Source: Nitrospinota bacterium
GTDB taxonomy: Bacteria; Nitrospinota_A; UBA7883; JACRLM01
Direction of reading: 5' to 3'
Length of the DNA: 28,695 nucleotides
Assembly: GCA_015231995.1 (NCBI GenBank)
Contig: JADGAO010000008.1
Location: 1-28,695, forward strand
How positions within the stretch are numbered: the stretch's first letter is position 1; each line of letters begins with the position of its first letter. Below are positions 21,373 to 28,695 of the stretch, piece by piece. The translations under genes were made by a program, and so were the position numbers. Under the pieces are notes generated by a model, which saw nothing but the letters and a program-made list of their open reading frames with translations, was not told the origin of the DNA and searched no databases.

Positions 21373-22863
21373 ATGATCGCAGGTTCCCATATACGGCGTC
21401 TACTACTGCTGTTGGCGTTATTGATCGCCCCTGCGGGAGAGGCCGGGGCAGAGTCGAGGACGGAACGGATCAACAACGCCGTCGTCAAGATTTTTTCCGT
21501 CATAAGGGAATCGAGCTATTTCCAGCCGTGGCAGTACGAAAGCTCCGTCAACGTAAGCGGCTCCGGCGTGATAATCTCCGGCAACCGGATACTTACAAAC
21601 GCCCATGTAGTCGCCGATTCCGTCTTCATAGAGGTCAAAAAAGCGGGCGACCCGCGCAAGTACACCGCGTCCGTGGAGGCTGTCGGCCACCAGTGCGACC
21701 TTGCGACGCTGAAGGTCAATGACGAGAGATTCTTCGACGGGGTCGTCCCGATAAAGTTCGGGGAGCTTCCAAGCCCGATGGATAAAATAACCGCGCACGG
21801 CTACCCCGAAGGCGGCGACGACATATCCGTCACCCAGGGGGTCGTCTCCCGGATCGAACAGGTGCGGTACGCCCACAGCGGGTTGAACCTTCTCGGCGCG
21901 CAGGTGGACGCCGCCATAAACCCCGGCAACAGCGGCGGCCCCGCCGTCAAGGGCGACAGGCTTATAGGGATCGTCATGCAGACCCTCTCCACAGCCCAGA
22001 ACATAAGTTATGTGATCCCCACCCCGATAATTCAGCATTTTCTCGATGATGTGAAAGACGGCGTATTCGACGGATTCCCCGAAGATGGGGTAACCATACA
22101 GAGCATGGAAAACGAGTCCCTGCGCAAGTATTACGGACTCACGGCAAAACATAGCGGCGTCCTCGTGATTGAAGTGGCCTACGGCGGGTCGGCCTGGGGC
22201 CTCATTAAACCCGACGACGTGATAACCTCCATTGACGGCGTTTCCATCGGCAACGACGGGGCGGCGCCGTTAAACAAAAAACTCCGGGCGCAGTGCGACC
22301 ATCTTGTGCAAAGGCGGTTTCTGGGCGACACGATAAAGTACGAGATTATCCGCGACAAGAAACCGATGACGTTGAGCCTGCGCCTTAAAAAATCTGCGCA
22401 ACTCGTCCCATACGAGCAGAGCGGAAAACCGCCCGCCTATTATATTTACGGCGGCCTTGTGTTCATGCCGCTTACGCTCAACTACCTGATGACGTGGGGA
22501 GAAATGTGGTGGAAGGAGGCTCCGGTGGATCTGCTACATGCGGAACTTAAGGAGCAACCGTCCGAAAAGCGCGGCGAGCTGGTGATCTTGCGCAAAGTCC
22601 TGGCCCATGAGGTAAACGCGGGATACCACGAGAGCCAGGACCGCATCGTCAAGAAGGTCAACGGAGCCACAGTCTCCAGTATGGCCGATCTTGTGATCAA
22701 GCTCAGGTCGCACAACGGCGCGTTCACCACGGTGGAGTTGGAAGACGGCGGAAGAATAGCGCTTAACACGCTGGCTGTGGCGAAGTCGAAAAACGAACTG
22801 TTGAAGCTTTACGGCATACAGAACGAAGCGTCGCCGGACCTGGCGGGATTGAAGGGGAAGTAG
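21373..22863 (+). CDS. Secreted trypsin-like serine protease with PDZ domains, Deg9/Deg2-like
   Basis: A 496-residue exported protease of the HtrA/Deg group. It has a signal peptide (1-26, cleavage near GEAGAES). The protease domain carries the triad H78 (LTNAHVV), D109 (HQCDLATL) and S187 (NPGNSGGP). A first PDZ is at about 245-340 (YGGSAWGLIKPDDVITSIDG) and a second is near 430-490. The GHQCDLATLKV and GYPEGGDDISVTQGVVSR segments are closer to plant Deg2/Deg9 and their bacterial homologues than to E. coli DegP. It probably degrades misfolded envelope proteins. ATG 21373 has CGGAG seven bases upstream; the longer frame from 21199 begins inside the dispersed repeat and lacks a signal peptide at its start. 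Confidence 0.92.
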   Translation: MIAGSHIRRLLLLLALLIAPAGEAGAESRTERINNAVVKIFSVIRESSYFQPWQYESSVNVSGSGVIISGNRILTNAHVVADSVFIEVKKAGDPRKYTASVEAVGHQCDLATLKVNDERFFDGVVPIKFGELPSPMDKITAHGYPEGGDDISVTQGVVSRIEQVRYAHSGLNLLGAQVDAAINPGNSGGPAVKGDRLIGIVMQTLSTAQNISYVIPTPIIQHFLDDVKDGVFDGFPEDGVTIQSMENESLRKYYGLTAKHSGVLVIEVAYGGSAWGLIKPDDVITSIDGVSIGNDGAAPLNKKLRAQCDHLVQRRFLGDTIKYEIIRDKKPMTLSLRLKKSAQLVPYEQSGKPPAYYIYGGLVFMPLTLNYLMTWGEMWWKEAPVDLLHAELKEQPSEKRGELVILRKVLAHEVNAGYHESQDRIVKKVNGATVSSMADLVIKLRSHNGAFTTVELEDGGRIALNTLAVAKSKNELLKLYGIQNEASPDLAGLKGK

Positions 22864-22866
22864 GAC

Positions 22867-23122
22867 GTCATCCTGAGGGGGCTTCTCTTTGTCATTATGA
22901 GGGAGCTTTTTTTGTCATCCTGAGGGAGCCTTAGCGACCGAAGGATCAAAGTAGAACAGGATATTCTATTTGATAGATTCTTCGGCTTCGCCTCAGAATG
23001 ACAATACCACCGCTCAGAATGACAATGTTTTTTGTCATCCTGAGGGAGCCTTAGCGACCGAAGGATCAAAGTAGAATAAAGCATTCTTTTGATGGATTCT
23101 TCACTTCGTTCAGAATGACAAT
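22867..23122. repeat. Dispersed element, multi-module copy overlapping the waaF end
   Basis: Four or more GTCATCCTGAGGGAG / CAGAATGACAA modules occur, two of them complete (GTCATCCTGAGGGAGCC..CGAAGGATCAAAGTAGAA..GATTCTTC..CAGAATGACAA). Its last bases run into the waaF coding sequence. Confidence 0.88.
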
Positions 23123-24093
23123 GATCGCGCCGTTTCCACAATCTCGTCAACCGATACCGCTGTCATGCAACGGTGGTCTGTTGGACATTCGCGTTTGAAA
23201 CAGGGCGCGCAATCGGCCTTGTGCCGGATGACCGTCACGTTGGCTCCCAGCGGCTTTGTCTCCTCTGGCGACGTGGGGCCGAAAATAGCGATAGTCGGCG
23301 CGCCAAGCCCCGCAGAGATGTGCATGGGGCCGGTGTCGTTTGTGACATAGAGGGATAGGCGCGACATCACCGCCGCAAGCGTCGCAAGATCGGTCTTACC
23401 CACCAGCGATATCGCCTTGCTGTCTGCAAGCGTCATTATCTCCCGCTCCATCTCCCTGTCGGACTCCGCTCCAAGCAAAACCACATCCGCTCTTTCCGCA
23501 AGCCTGCCGATCAACTCCGCGTAACGATCCTTCGCCCACATCTTGGCGTGTCCGTATGTCGCGCCAAACCCCAGCCCGACAAGCGGACGCGCCGTCTTCG
23601 GCAACAGCTCATACGACCTTTGCAAGGCCGACGATGGAATGGTTAGGCTGACCGGCCCGATAGTTATCTCCGGGAATACCGCCTGCGCCACGCGAAGGTA
23701 ATAGTCGCTCATGTGCATGGAGTGAGGCTCTGGGCGTTTGACCCGATGGGTAAGCAGAACAGACCGGAAGTCGCTGGCGTAACCTGCGCGGACTGGAACG
23801 CCCGCCCGCCACATCTCCCACGCCGAACGGAACGAGTTTGGCAATATCAGCGCTGTGTCGTAACGCGCCTGCCGCACGGCGTTGATGGCGGAAGCGGAGT
23901 CGCCCTCCAGCTTTATCACATCGTCCACGCCGGGGATTATCGCGCCAAGCCCAGCCATGCCGCTTTTAATCATGAGGCTCACGGAAACGTCAGGGCGGCT
24001 TTTTTTGATAGCGCAGATCATAGGCGCGGACATCACGCAATCGCCCAGCCAGTTGGGCATACGGATGATCAGGCGTGATGGTGAAGATGTCAT
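23110..24093 (-). CDS. waaF: Lipopolysaccharide heptosyltransferase (glycosyltransferase family 9), WaaF-like
   Basis: Adds an ADP-heptose-derived heptose to the LPS inner core on the cytoplasmic side of the inner membrane. The 327 residues show the GT9 signs: RMPNWLGDCVMSAPMI at the start, GATYGHAKMWAKDRYAELI, and the ADP-heptose-binding region NDTGPMHISAGLGAPTIAIFG with FGPTSPEETKPLG. A cysteine cluster CAPCFKRECPTDHRC, usual in WaaF, lies near the end. The ATG overlaps the lpxL-like stop by four bases (ATGA). The last codons and the stop (LSF-stop) are read from the dispersed repeat, so the C-terminus was reset by repeat insertion. The acceptor position (HepII versus HepI) is inferred from WaaF similarity. 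Confidence 0.92.
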   Translation of the reverse strand: MTSSPSRLIIRMPNWLGDCVMSAPMICAIKKSRPDVSVSLMIKSGMAGLGAIIPGVDDVIKLEGDSASAINAVRQARYDTALILPNSFRSAWEMWRAGVPVRAGYASDFRSVLLTHRVKRPEPHSMHMSDYYLRVAQAVFPEITIGPVSLTIPSSALQRSYELLPKTARPLVGLGFGATYGHAKMWAKDRYAELIGRLAERADVVLLGAESDREMEREIMTLADSKAISLVGKTDLATLAAVMSRLSLYVTNDTGPMHISAGLGAPTIAIFGPTSPEETKPLGANVTVIRHKADCAPCFKRECPTDHRCMTAVSVDEIVETARSLSF

Positions 24094-25067
24094 CGAACTT
24101 GCGCGGTTTTTGACGAGGCGGAAATTATCTCCATGTCACGCCGGATAGCTGTTATATCTTTTTCGCCGGGCCGTGTTTTCCAGCGTTTGTGAAACCATAG
24201 CCATTGCTCCGGCGCGTGGCGGATCGCCTCTTCGAGCGCGTCATTTATCTTCATCGTGATAAGCCGTATGTCGGCGGAGCGGTCGCCAGTGGGCTGGATG
24301 ATTATCTCCGGCCAGAACTTCGCCGTATATACGCCGGTGGTCTGGTCGAGAAAAGAAAAGTAGGGTATCACCGCAGACCCTGTCCGCAGGCTCGCCACCG
24401 CCGGGGTTACGACCGTCGCGCAAAGCTTGCCGAAAAACGGGACGAAGATGTTGTTGAACCCGGCGTTCTGATCCACCGCCACGGTGACAACCCCGCCTTC
24501 ACGAACCCTTTTGATTATCTCCATCGCGGAATGTTCGCGTTTTATCACTTTAAGCCCGGTGGCCATCCGGCAATCGTCGGTTATCCGGTCTACCCCCTCG
24601 TTGTCCACCGTGCGTATCACCGACCATACCGGAAACCCAAGCAGGGCCAACGCGCCGTTTGCCATTTCGAAATGGCCGGAATGGGCCGTGGCCAGTATCA
24701 CACCCTTGCCTCTGGCGTGGGCCTCTTTCAAAATCTCCAGCCCCTCGATTGTGACGATCTGCTCGGCCGTCTCCCTGTCGAGCGTCTTGAGTCTTCCCGC
24801 CTCCACAATGAACCTGCCGAAATGCAGGCACATCTTGCGCGTGATGGTTTTAAGTTTTTCCTCATCTTCGTCCGGGTAGAGATTCCGCATGTTCTCGACA
24901 GCGACTTTGACGCGCCCGCTCAACAAAAGAAATATCCAGAGAAGGTATCCCAACGCAGACCCTATCATCAGAGCGGTATTGCGGGGAACGGACTGGACAA
25001 GCTTTGCCAGCCCCAACACGGCGGCGTATCCTGCCTTGTCCGCGATGGAGCTGTGTTTGCCGCCCAT
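24090..25067 (-). CDS. Lipid A biosynthesis acyltransferase (LpxL/HtrB family)
   Basis: Transfers a secondary acyl chain to the lipid A precursor at the inner membrane. From ATG 25067 it has 325 residues, with an N-terminal membrane segment (33-50) and the catalytic H129-x4-E134 motif in AHSGHFE. Other family features are VAVDQNAGFNNIFVPFFGKLC and the late HAPEQWLWFHKRWKTRP, both typical of LpxL/LpxM. The frame extends to 25202 into hisH, but the ATG 25067 start, four bases after the hisH stop, fits the family length. It is downstream of hisH and overlaps waaF. Confidence 0.93.
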   Translation of the reverse strand: MGGKHSSIADKAGYAAVLGLAKLVQSVPRNTALMIGSALGYLLWIFLLLSGRVKVAVENMRNLYPDEDEEKLKTITRKMCLHFGRFIVEAGRLKTLDRETAEQIVTIEGLEILKEAHARGKGVILATAHSGHFEMANGALALLGFPVWSVIRTVDNEGVDRITDDCRMATGLKVIKREHSAMEIIKRVREGGVVTVAVDQNAGFNNIFVPFFGKLCATVVTPAVASLRTGSAVIPYFSFLDQTTGVYTAKFWPEIIIQPTGDRSADIRLITMKINDALEEAIRHAPEQWLWFHKRWKTRPGEKDITAIRRDMEIISASSKTAQVR

Positions 25068-25071
25068 GGCG

Positions 25072-25698
25072 TTAGGAAAGCCCGACGGCTCTGGCGGTGA
25101 AGTTGCGAAGGACGGCAAGGCCCGCCTGCTGGCTTTTTTCCGGGTGGAACTGGACGGCGAACACCGAGCCGCGTTCCACAGCCGAAGCGAAGGGCACGCC
25201 ATACTCCGTGGAGGCGACGGCGATATCCTCCTCCGGTTTGGGATAGTAGGAGTGGACGAAATAAAAATCCGACCCGTCGGCCACGCCGTCGAAGAGCTTT
25301 CCGCTTTTCGTGTAACGAACCTGGTTCCAGCCCATGTGCGGCACCTTAAGTCCGGCTTCTCGCGGTGGCGTAAACTTCAGGCATTGCCCTTTGAACACGC
25401 CAAGCCCCGTTACTCCCGGCGATTCCTCGCTACCCTCGAACAGTATCTGGTATCCGACACATATGCCGAGGAACGGCCTGCCGGAGGCGATGAAATCCTT
25501 CACCGCGCCCACAAGCCCGAATTTTTCCAGATGCGCCATACATTCGCCGAACGCGCCGACTCCGGGTAAAACCAGAGCCTCCGCGTTCACAACGTCTTCA
25601 GGACTGCGCGAAACGACGGCCTTCGCCCCGATTTTCTCGAACGCTTTCTGGACGGAGCGAAGATTGCCCGCGTCGTAATCAACGATGACTATCGGCAT
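25072..25698 (-). CDS. hisH: Imidazole glycerol phosphate synthase, glutamine amidotransferase subunit
   Basis: Supplies ammonia from glutamine to HisF for the fifth step of histidine synthesis. The 208 residues contain the nucleophile C80 in GICVGYQ (usually GICLGMQ), H185 and E187 in QFHPEKS, and the GNLRSVQKAFE and VPHMGWNQV family segments. It follows hisB by 12 bases. HisF, its obligate partner, is not in the window; the following genes are for LPS. Confidence 0.97.
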   Translation of the reverse strand: MPIVIVDYDAGNLRSVQKAFEKIGAKAVVSRSPEDVVNAEALVLPGVGAFGECMAHLEKFGLVGAVKDFIASGRPFLGICVGYQILFEGSEESPGVTGLGVFKGQCLKFTPPREAGLKVPHMGWNQVRYTKSGKLFDGVADGSDFYFVHSYYPKPEEDIAVASTEYGVPFASAVERGSVFAVQFHPEKSQQAGLAVLRNFTARAVGLS

Positions 25699-25710
25699 AC
25701 AGAAGCCCGA

Positions 25711-26301
25711 TTACAGAGCGCCTTTGGTGGACGGAACCGCCCCGGCGAGCCTTGGGTCGATCCTCACAGCGTCGCCAAGCGCTCGCGCAAGAGCCTTGAA
25801 GATCGCCTCTATCACATGATGCAGGTTCGTGCCTCTGCGGACGGTGATGTGGAGCGTAAGCCCTGCGGCGTTGACGAGGGCGCGGAGGAACTCCTCGGCA
25901 AGCTCCGAGTCGAACTCTCCAACCTTGCTCTTCGGCAAATCCGCATCGAACACCATGAACGGCCTGCCGGATATGTCCAGGCTCACGTCCACAAGGGCTT
26001 CGTTCATCGGGATGGAGGCGAAGCCGTAGCGTGTCATGCCGCTCTTGTCGCCGAAGGCTTTCGTAAGGGCCTGCCCAAGCGACAGCCCGACGTCCTCCAC
26101 TGTGTGATGGCCGTCTATCTCAAGATCGCCTTTGGCGTCCACCATCATGTCTATCAGAGAGTGGCGCGAGAGATGGTCGAGCATGTGGGCGAAAAATGGA
26201 ATCCCTGCGTTTATCCGGCTCTGCCCGGAGCCGTCGAGGTTTACTTCAACGGTTATGTCTGTCTCTTTTGTTTTGCGTGTTACGCTTGCGGTTCGTGGCA
26301 T
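25711..26301 (-). CDS. hisB: Imidazoleglycerol-phosphate dehydratase
   Basis: Dehydrates imidazoleglycerol phosphate to imidazoleacetol phosphate in histidine synthesis. It is a monofunctional 196-residue enzyme without the phosphatase domain. Mn-binding motifs are present: HMLDHLSRHS, DGHHTVEDVG, and H-H-V-I-E-A in NLHHVIEAIFKALARAL. Start ATG 26301. It is the first gene of the hisB-hisH-lpxL-waaF unit; the AT-rich stretch 26330-26360 upstream probably holds the promoter, but no clear hexamers are seen. Confidence 0.97.
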   Translation of the reverse strand: MPRTASVTRKTKETDITVEVNLDGSGQSRINAGIPFFAHMLDHLSRHSLIDMMVDAKGDLEIDGHHTVEDVGLSLGQALTKAFGDKSGMTRYGFASIPMNEALVDVSLDISGRPFMVFDADLPKSKVGEFDSELAEEFLRALVNAAGLTLHITVRRGTNLHHVIEAIFKALARALGDAVRIDPRLAGAVPSTKGAL

Positions 26302-26379
26302 CGCTTTTGGCCGTCTCAGGTTAAATTTCCCTTAATATATCATATGGAGGACTTTGCATAATCTATCGCATTCGCAATA

Positions 26380-26433
26380 TTGTCATTCTGAGGCGAAGCC
26401 GAAGAATCCATCTAAAAAACAATTTGTTCTACC
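26380..26433. repeat. Dispersed element, single half copy
   Basis: TTGTCATTCTGAGGCGAAGC, GAAGAATCCATC and AATTTGTTCTAC match the first half of the 1660-1783 copy almost base for base. It lies between hisB and the hexapeptide acyltransferase gene. Confidence 0.8.
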
Positions 26434-26443
26434 CGGTTCATCT

Positions 26444-27181
26444 TCACTCCCTCACCTTGACGACCCTGGCTGGCGACCCGACGGCCACAACCCTCTGCGG
26501 CAGGCTTGCGGTGACAATCGCCCCGGCCCCGATTACCGCGCTCTCGCCGATATTAACGCCGTCCAACACAGTGACCTTTGCGCCAAGCCAGCAGTCGTTG
26601 GCTATCTCTATCCCTTCGCTCGTCCATCCCTGGTCGAGGATCGCCTCGTCCACATCGTCGAAGTTGTGCCTCGTGGCGAACAGGGAGACGTAAGGGCCAA
26701 GTAAAGACTTCTCCCCTATCACTATCCTGGAGTTGGAGGAGATGTTGCAGTAGGTGGAGATGTTGGCGTAGTCCTTGAGGATGATGTCGCCTTCCTTGCA
26801 ACTGAAAATCGTGCCACGCCCCACATAGCAGTTTTCGCCGATTATTATCCCTGTGTTGTCGGAGCCTTTGGCGTCCAGCAAAACGCCGTCGTCAATGATG
26901 GAGCCGTTCCCGATTTCTATTTTCAGCGGGTGGCGAAGCGACACATCCATTCCGAAGACCACGCCGCGTCCAACCCTGCCGATGATCATGGGATAAAAAA
27001 TCTTCCGCAACACTATTCCCAACGCGCCGGGTATCCGGGAAAAAAGGAGGATGACAAGTTCGAACTTTATCAGAAACCAGATGGAGCGCGTTCCCAATAT
27101 GAGATCCTGATACTGCTCAAGCCTCGATTTGCCCTTCCCGCCGTACTCGTGCTGAATCTGGATGTTTATCTTATCGCTCAT
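26444..27181 (-). CDS. Left-handed beta-helix (hexapeptide) acyltransferase
   Basis: The 245-residue protein has a hydrophobic segment near 48-68 that may touch the membrane. Hexapeptide repeats then form a left-handed beta-helix (about 72-235: IEIGNGSIIDDGVLL, IIIGENCYVGRGT, IVIGEKSLLGPYV, CWLGAKVTVLDGVNIGESAVIGAGAIVTAS). The end GSPARVVK is typical of the WbbJ/LacA/serine-O-acetyltransferase-like group. It probably acetylates a polysaccharide or lipid-linked sugar; the loop holding H-N-F-D (FATRHNFDD) carries the likely catalytic His. Neighbouring LPS genes fit an envelope role. The substrate cannot be named. Confidence 0.87.
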   Translation of the reverse strand: MSDKINIQIQHEYGGKGKSRLEQYQDLILGTRSIWFLIKFELVILLFSRIPGALGIVLRKIFYPMIIGRVGRGVVFGMDVSLRHPLKIEIGNGSIIDDGVLLDAKGSDNTGIIIGENCYVGRGTIFSCKEGDIILKDYANISTYCNISSNSRIVIGEKSLLGPYVSLFATRHNFDDVDEAILDQGWTSEGIEIANDCWLGAKVTVLDGVNIGESAVIGAGAIVTASLPQRVVAVGSPARVVKVRE

Positions 27182-27215
27182 GATACTCGCCTGTTCTGAA
27201 TAGCCGTATAAAATC

Positions 27216-27246
27216 TGTAGGGGCGACCCGGTGGGTCGCCCCTACA
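27216..27246. repeat. Perfect 14-bp palindrome, TGTAGGGGCGACCC-GGT-GGGTCGCCCCTACA
   Basis: Fourteen-base arms pair perfectly around GGT. It sits in the divergent gap between the acyltransferase and DegV-fusion genes (27182-27389). It has no adjoining T-run, so it is more like a dispersed palindrome than a terminator. A TATAAT at 27304-27309 further right may be the -10 of the DegV gene, with no good -35. Confidence 0.8.
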
Positions 27247-27389
27247 ATATGCAAAACTCCATCATAAATCCCAATCAGCCGCGTCCCGTATTAAGTTAAA
27301 ATGTATAATACGTCAAAATGCGGTCTTGTTGAAAATCAGGATAGTTTAAGCTGGTTTTGTTTGTCCATACCGGCATTTGTGGAGCGATG

Positions 27390-28695
27390 ATGTCTAAGAC
27401 ATATCTTGACGCGGAAACCTTCCGCGATCTTTTCACCGCCGGCGCCAGACGGGTCAATGAATCCAGAGAGTACCTCAACAGCATAAACGTTTTCCCCGTT
27501 CCCGACGGCGACACAGGCTCCAACATGGCCGATACGCTCACCAACGCCGCCAACGCGCTGGCCTCATCCGATTGCGCTACCCTCGATGAGACCCTTGCGA
27601 CGTTATCGAAAAAACTGCGGATGGAGGCTAAGGGCAATTCCGGCATAATACTCTCCGAGTTCTTCCACGGCATGTTTCTCAAACTCAAGGAAGCACGCGC
27701 CATCCATCCCGAACGGTTCATAGACGCCGTCAACCACGGCAAGGAAGCCGCCTACGCCGCCCTTGCCGAACCGAGGGAAGGCACCATGCTCACCGCCATC
27801 CGCAAGTCCGCCGAAAAACTAAGGGACGTCCACCCGAAAATAGAAGACATGAAAATAGCCGTCGAAACGTTGGTGGACAGCGCCCGGACAGCCGTCAAAG
27901 AGACTACGGCCCAGTTGAGCGTGTTAAAAGAGAGCCATGTTGTTGATTCCGGCGCGCACGGGTTCCTGCTCTTCTGGGAGGGCGCCTTGGGATACCTCAA
28001 AGGCGAAATAAAAAGCGTCGTTATCGAGCCGGTCAAGCGTGTGTTCACAAGGGCCAAAGCGGAGAGTATATCCGTCCGTTATTGCGTCGAGGGCCTTGTC
28101 ACCGGCGAAGGTTTCGACCGCAAGGCAATCGGCGGGAAACTTTCGTCAATGGGCGAGTCCCTGATAGTCACAAGCGACGGGAACATGCTCAAAGTCCACA
28201 TCCACACGAACGACCCGAAGGCTGTCTTCGAATATCTCGGACAGTTCGGGACGTTGATAAAGACCAAAGTGGACGACATGATGGATCAGAGCATGACCAA
28301 AGCCGCTCTGGCCAGAAGGCCAGTGATGATCGTGACGGATTCCACGTGCGATCTGGAACTGGCGCTCATGGAGCGGAACGACATCGAGATGGCCCCGTTG
28401 CAGGTCATGTTCGGAGAGGAGACTTTCCGCGACCGAATAGACCTCACCGCCGACGAGTTCTACCACAGGCTCAAAACGTCGGAGACGATCCCGCACACAA
28501 GTCTTCCGCAGGGTTCAGCGTTTCTGGAGGCGTTCGAGCATCACGCCCCGCGTTGCGACAAGATTCTGGGAATCTACATTTCAAGCGCCCTTTCCGGCAC
28601 ATGGCAGGCGGGACGAAAATGGGGAGAGGAGTTTGAAAGCGGCAAGACCATCGCGTACGACTCCAGACAGGCGTCGCTCGGAATGGGGTTGATGA
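27390..28695 (+). CDS. DAK2-DegV fusion protein, partial (runs off right end)
   Basis: An open frame from ATG 27390 to the window end without a stop (435 codons). The N-terminal domain (1-200) is DAK2 (dihydroxyacetone-kinase L-type): NVFPVPDGDTGSNMADT, AKGNSGIILSEFF and DSGAHGFLLFWEG. It continues through a middle domain to a DegV fatty-acid-binding domain that begins PVMIVTDSTCDLE and has TSLPQGSAF and ISSALSGTWQAG. Such fusions are described as fatty-acid-binding FakB-like domains joined to a FakA-like kinase domain. The single chain may phosphorylate fatty acids for lipid synthesis; this is an inference from FakA/FakB. GGAG lies six bases before the ATG; the overlapping ATG at 27387 is out of frame. 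Confidence 0.88.
   Translation, partial: MSKTYLDAETFRDLFTAGARRVNESREYLNSINVFPVPDGDTGSNMADTLTNAANALASSDCATLDETLATLSKKLRMEAKGNSGIILSEFFHGMFLKLKEARAIHPERFIDAVNHGKEAAYAALAEPREGTMLTAIRKSAEKLRDVHPKIEDMKIAVETLVDSARTAVKETTAQLSVLKESHVVDSGAHGFLLFWEGALGYLKGEIKSVVIEPVKRVFTRAKAESISVRYCVEGLVTGEGFDRKAIGGKLSSMGESLIVTSDGNMLKVHIHTNDPKAVFEYLGQFGTLIKTKVDDMMDQSMTKAALARRPVMIVTDSTCDLELALMERNDIEMAPLQVMFGEETFRDRIDLTADEFYHRLKTSETIPHTSLPQGSAFLEAFEHHAPRCDKILGIYISSALSGTWQAGRKWGEEFESGKTIAYDSRQASLGMGLM

Noticed and set aside
22867..23122. Possible CRISPR array, because similar units repeat
   Set aside because: Units are few, imperfect, differ in length and recur singly elsewhere; no regular spacers and no cas genes.

Overview
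The window reads as a chromosomal segment of a Gram-negative bacterium. Evidence for this is a lipid A acyltransferase, an LPS heptosyltransferase, lipobox lipoproteins and a CxxCH cytochrome-like lipoprotein. Most genes are GC-rich. The gene mix (PilZ proteins, haem lipoprotein, many dispersed palindromic repeats) suggests a deltaproteobacterial, Nitrospinota or similar lineage, but nothing here fixes the phylum.

The main feature is a bacterial microcompartment (BMC, metabolosome) locus on the minus strand, about 11.3 kb down to 2.6 kb. In transcription order it holds an RpiR/SIS regulator behind a textbook sigma-70 promoter, a trimeric BMC-T shell protein, one BMC-H hexamer protein, one EutN/CcmL pentamer protein, a PduP-like CoA-acylating aldehyde dehydrogenase with an N-terminal encapsulation helix, a PduS/RnfC-like flavin/Fe-S protein, a foreign-looking DUF3800 gene, a PduT-like BMC-T with the Fe-S cysteine, two more EutN pentamer proteins, and a class II (fuculose-phosphate type) aldolase. 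The aldolase carries a ferredoxin-like cysteine motif and a putative C-terminal encapsulation helix. The simplest reading is that the aldolase splits a sugar phosphate, the aldehyde is oxidised to an acyl-CoA inside the shell, and electrons leave through PduS and PduT. No alcohol dehydrogenase, phosphotransacylase (PduL/EutD), acyl kinase, diol dehydratase or glycyl-radical enzyme is present in the window, so cofactor recycling differs from classical PDU/EUT or is encoded elsewhere. A MIP channel with altered NPA boxes lies convergent to the end of the locus.

Left of the BMC locus are a dipeptide/oligopeptide ABC ATPase (OppD/DppD type) and a gene-poor stretch of repeats. Right of it come two PilZ genes behind their own promoter, a gyrA - TPR lipoprotein - serS operon, an unusually long class II fructose-bisphosphate-aldolase-like gene, two related small lipoproteins separated by an intrinsic terminator, a Deg9-like secreted protease, a hisB-hisH-lpxL-waaF operon, a hexapeptide acyltransferase, and the start of a DAK2-DegV fusion gene that runs off the right end.

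Intergenic spaces are repeatedly filled by a dispersed element (TGTCATTCTGA...GAAGAATC / CCCTCAGGATGACA) and by several families of perfect short hairpins. Some lie between the modules of the BMC operon, and one supplies the last codons and stop of waaF.
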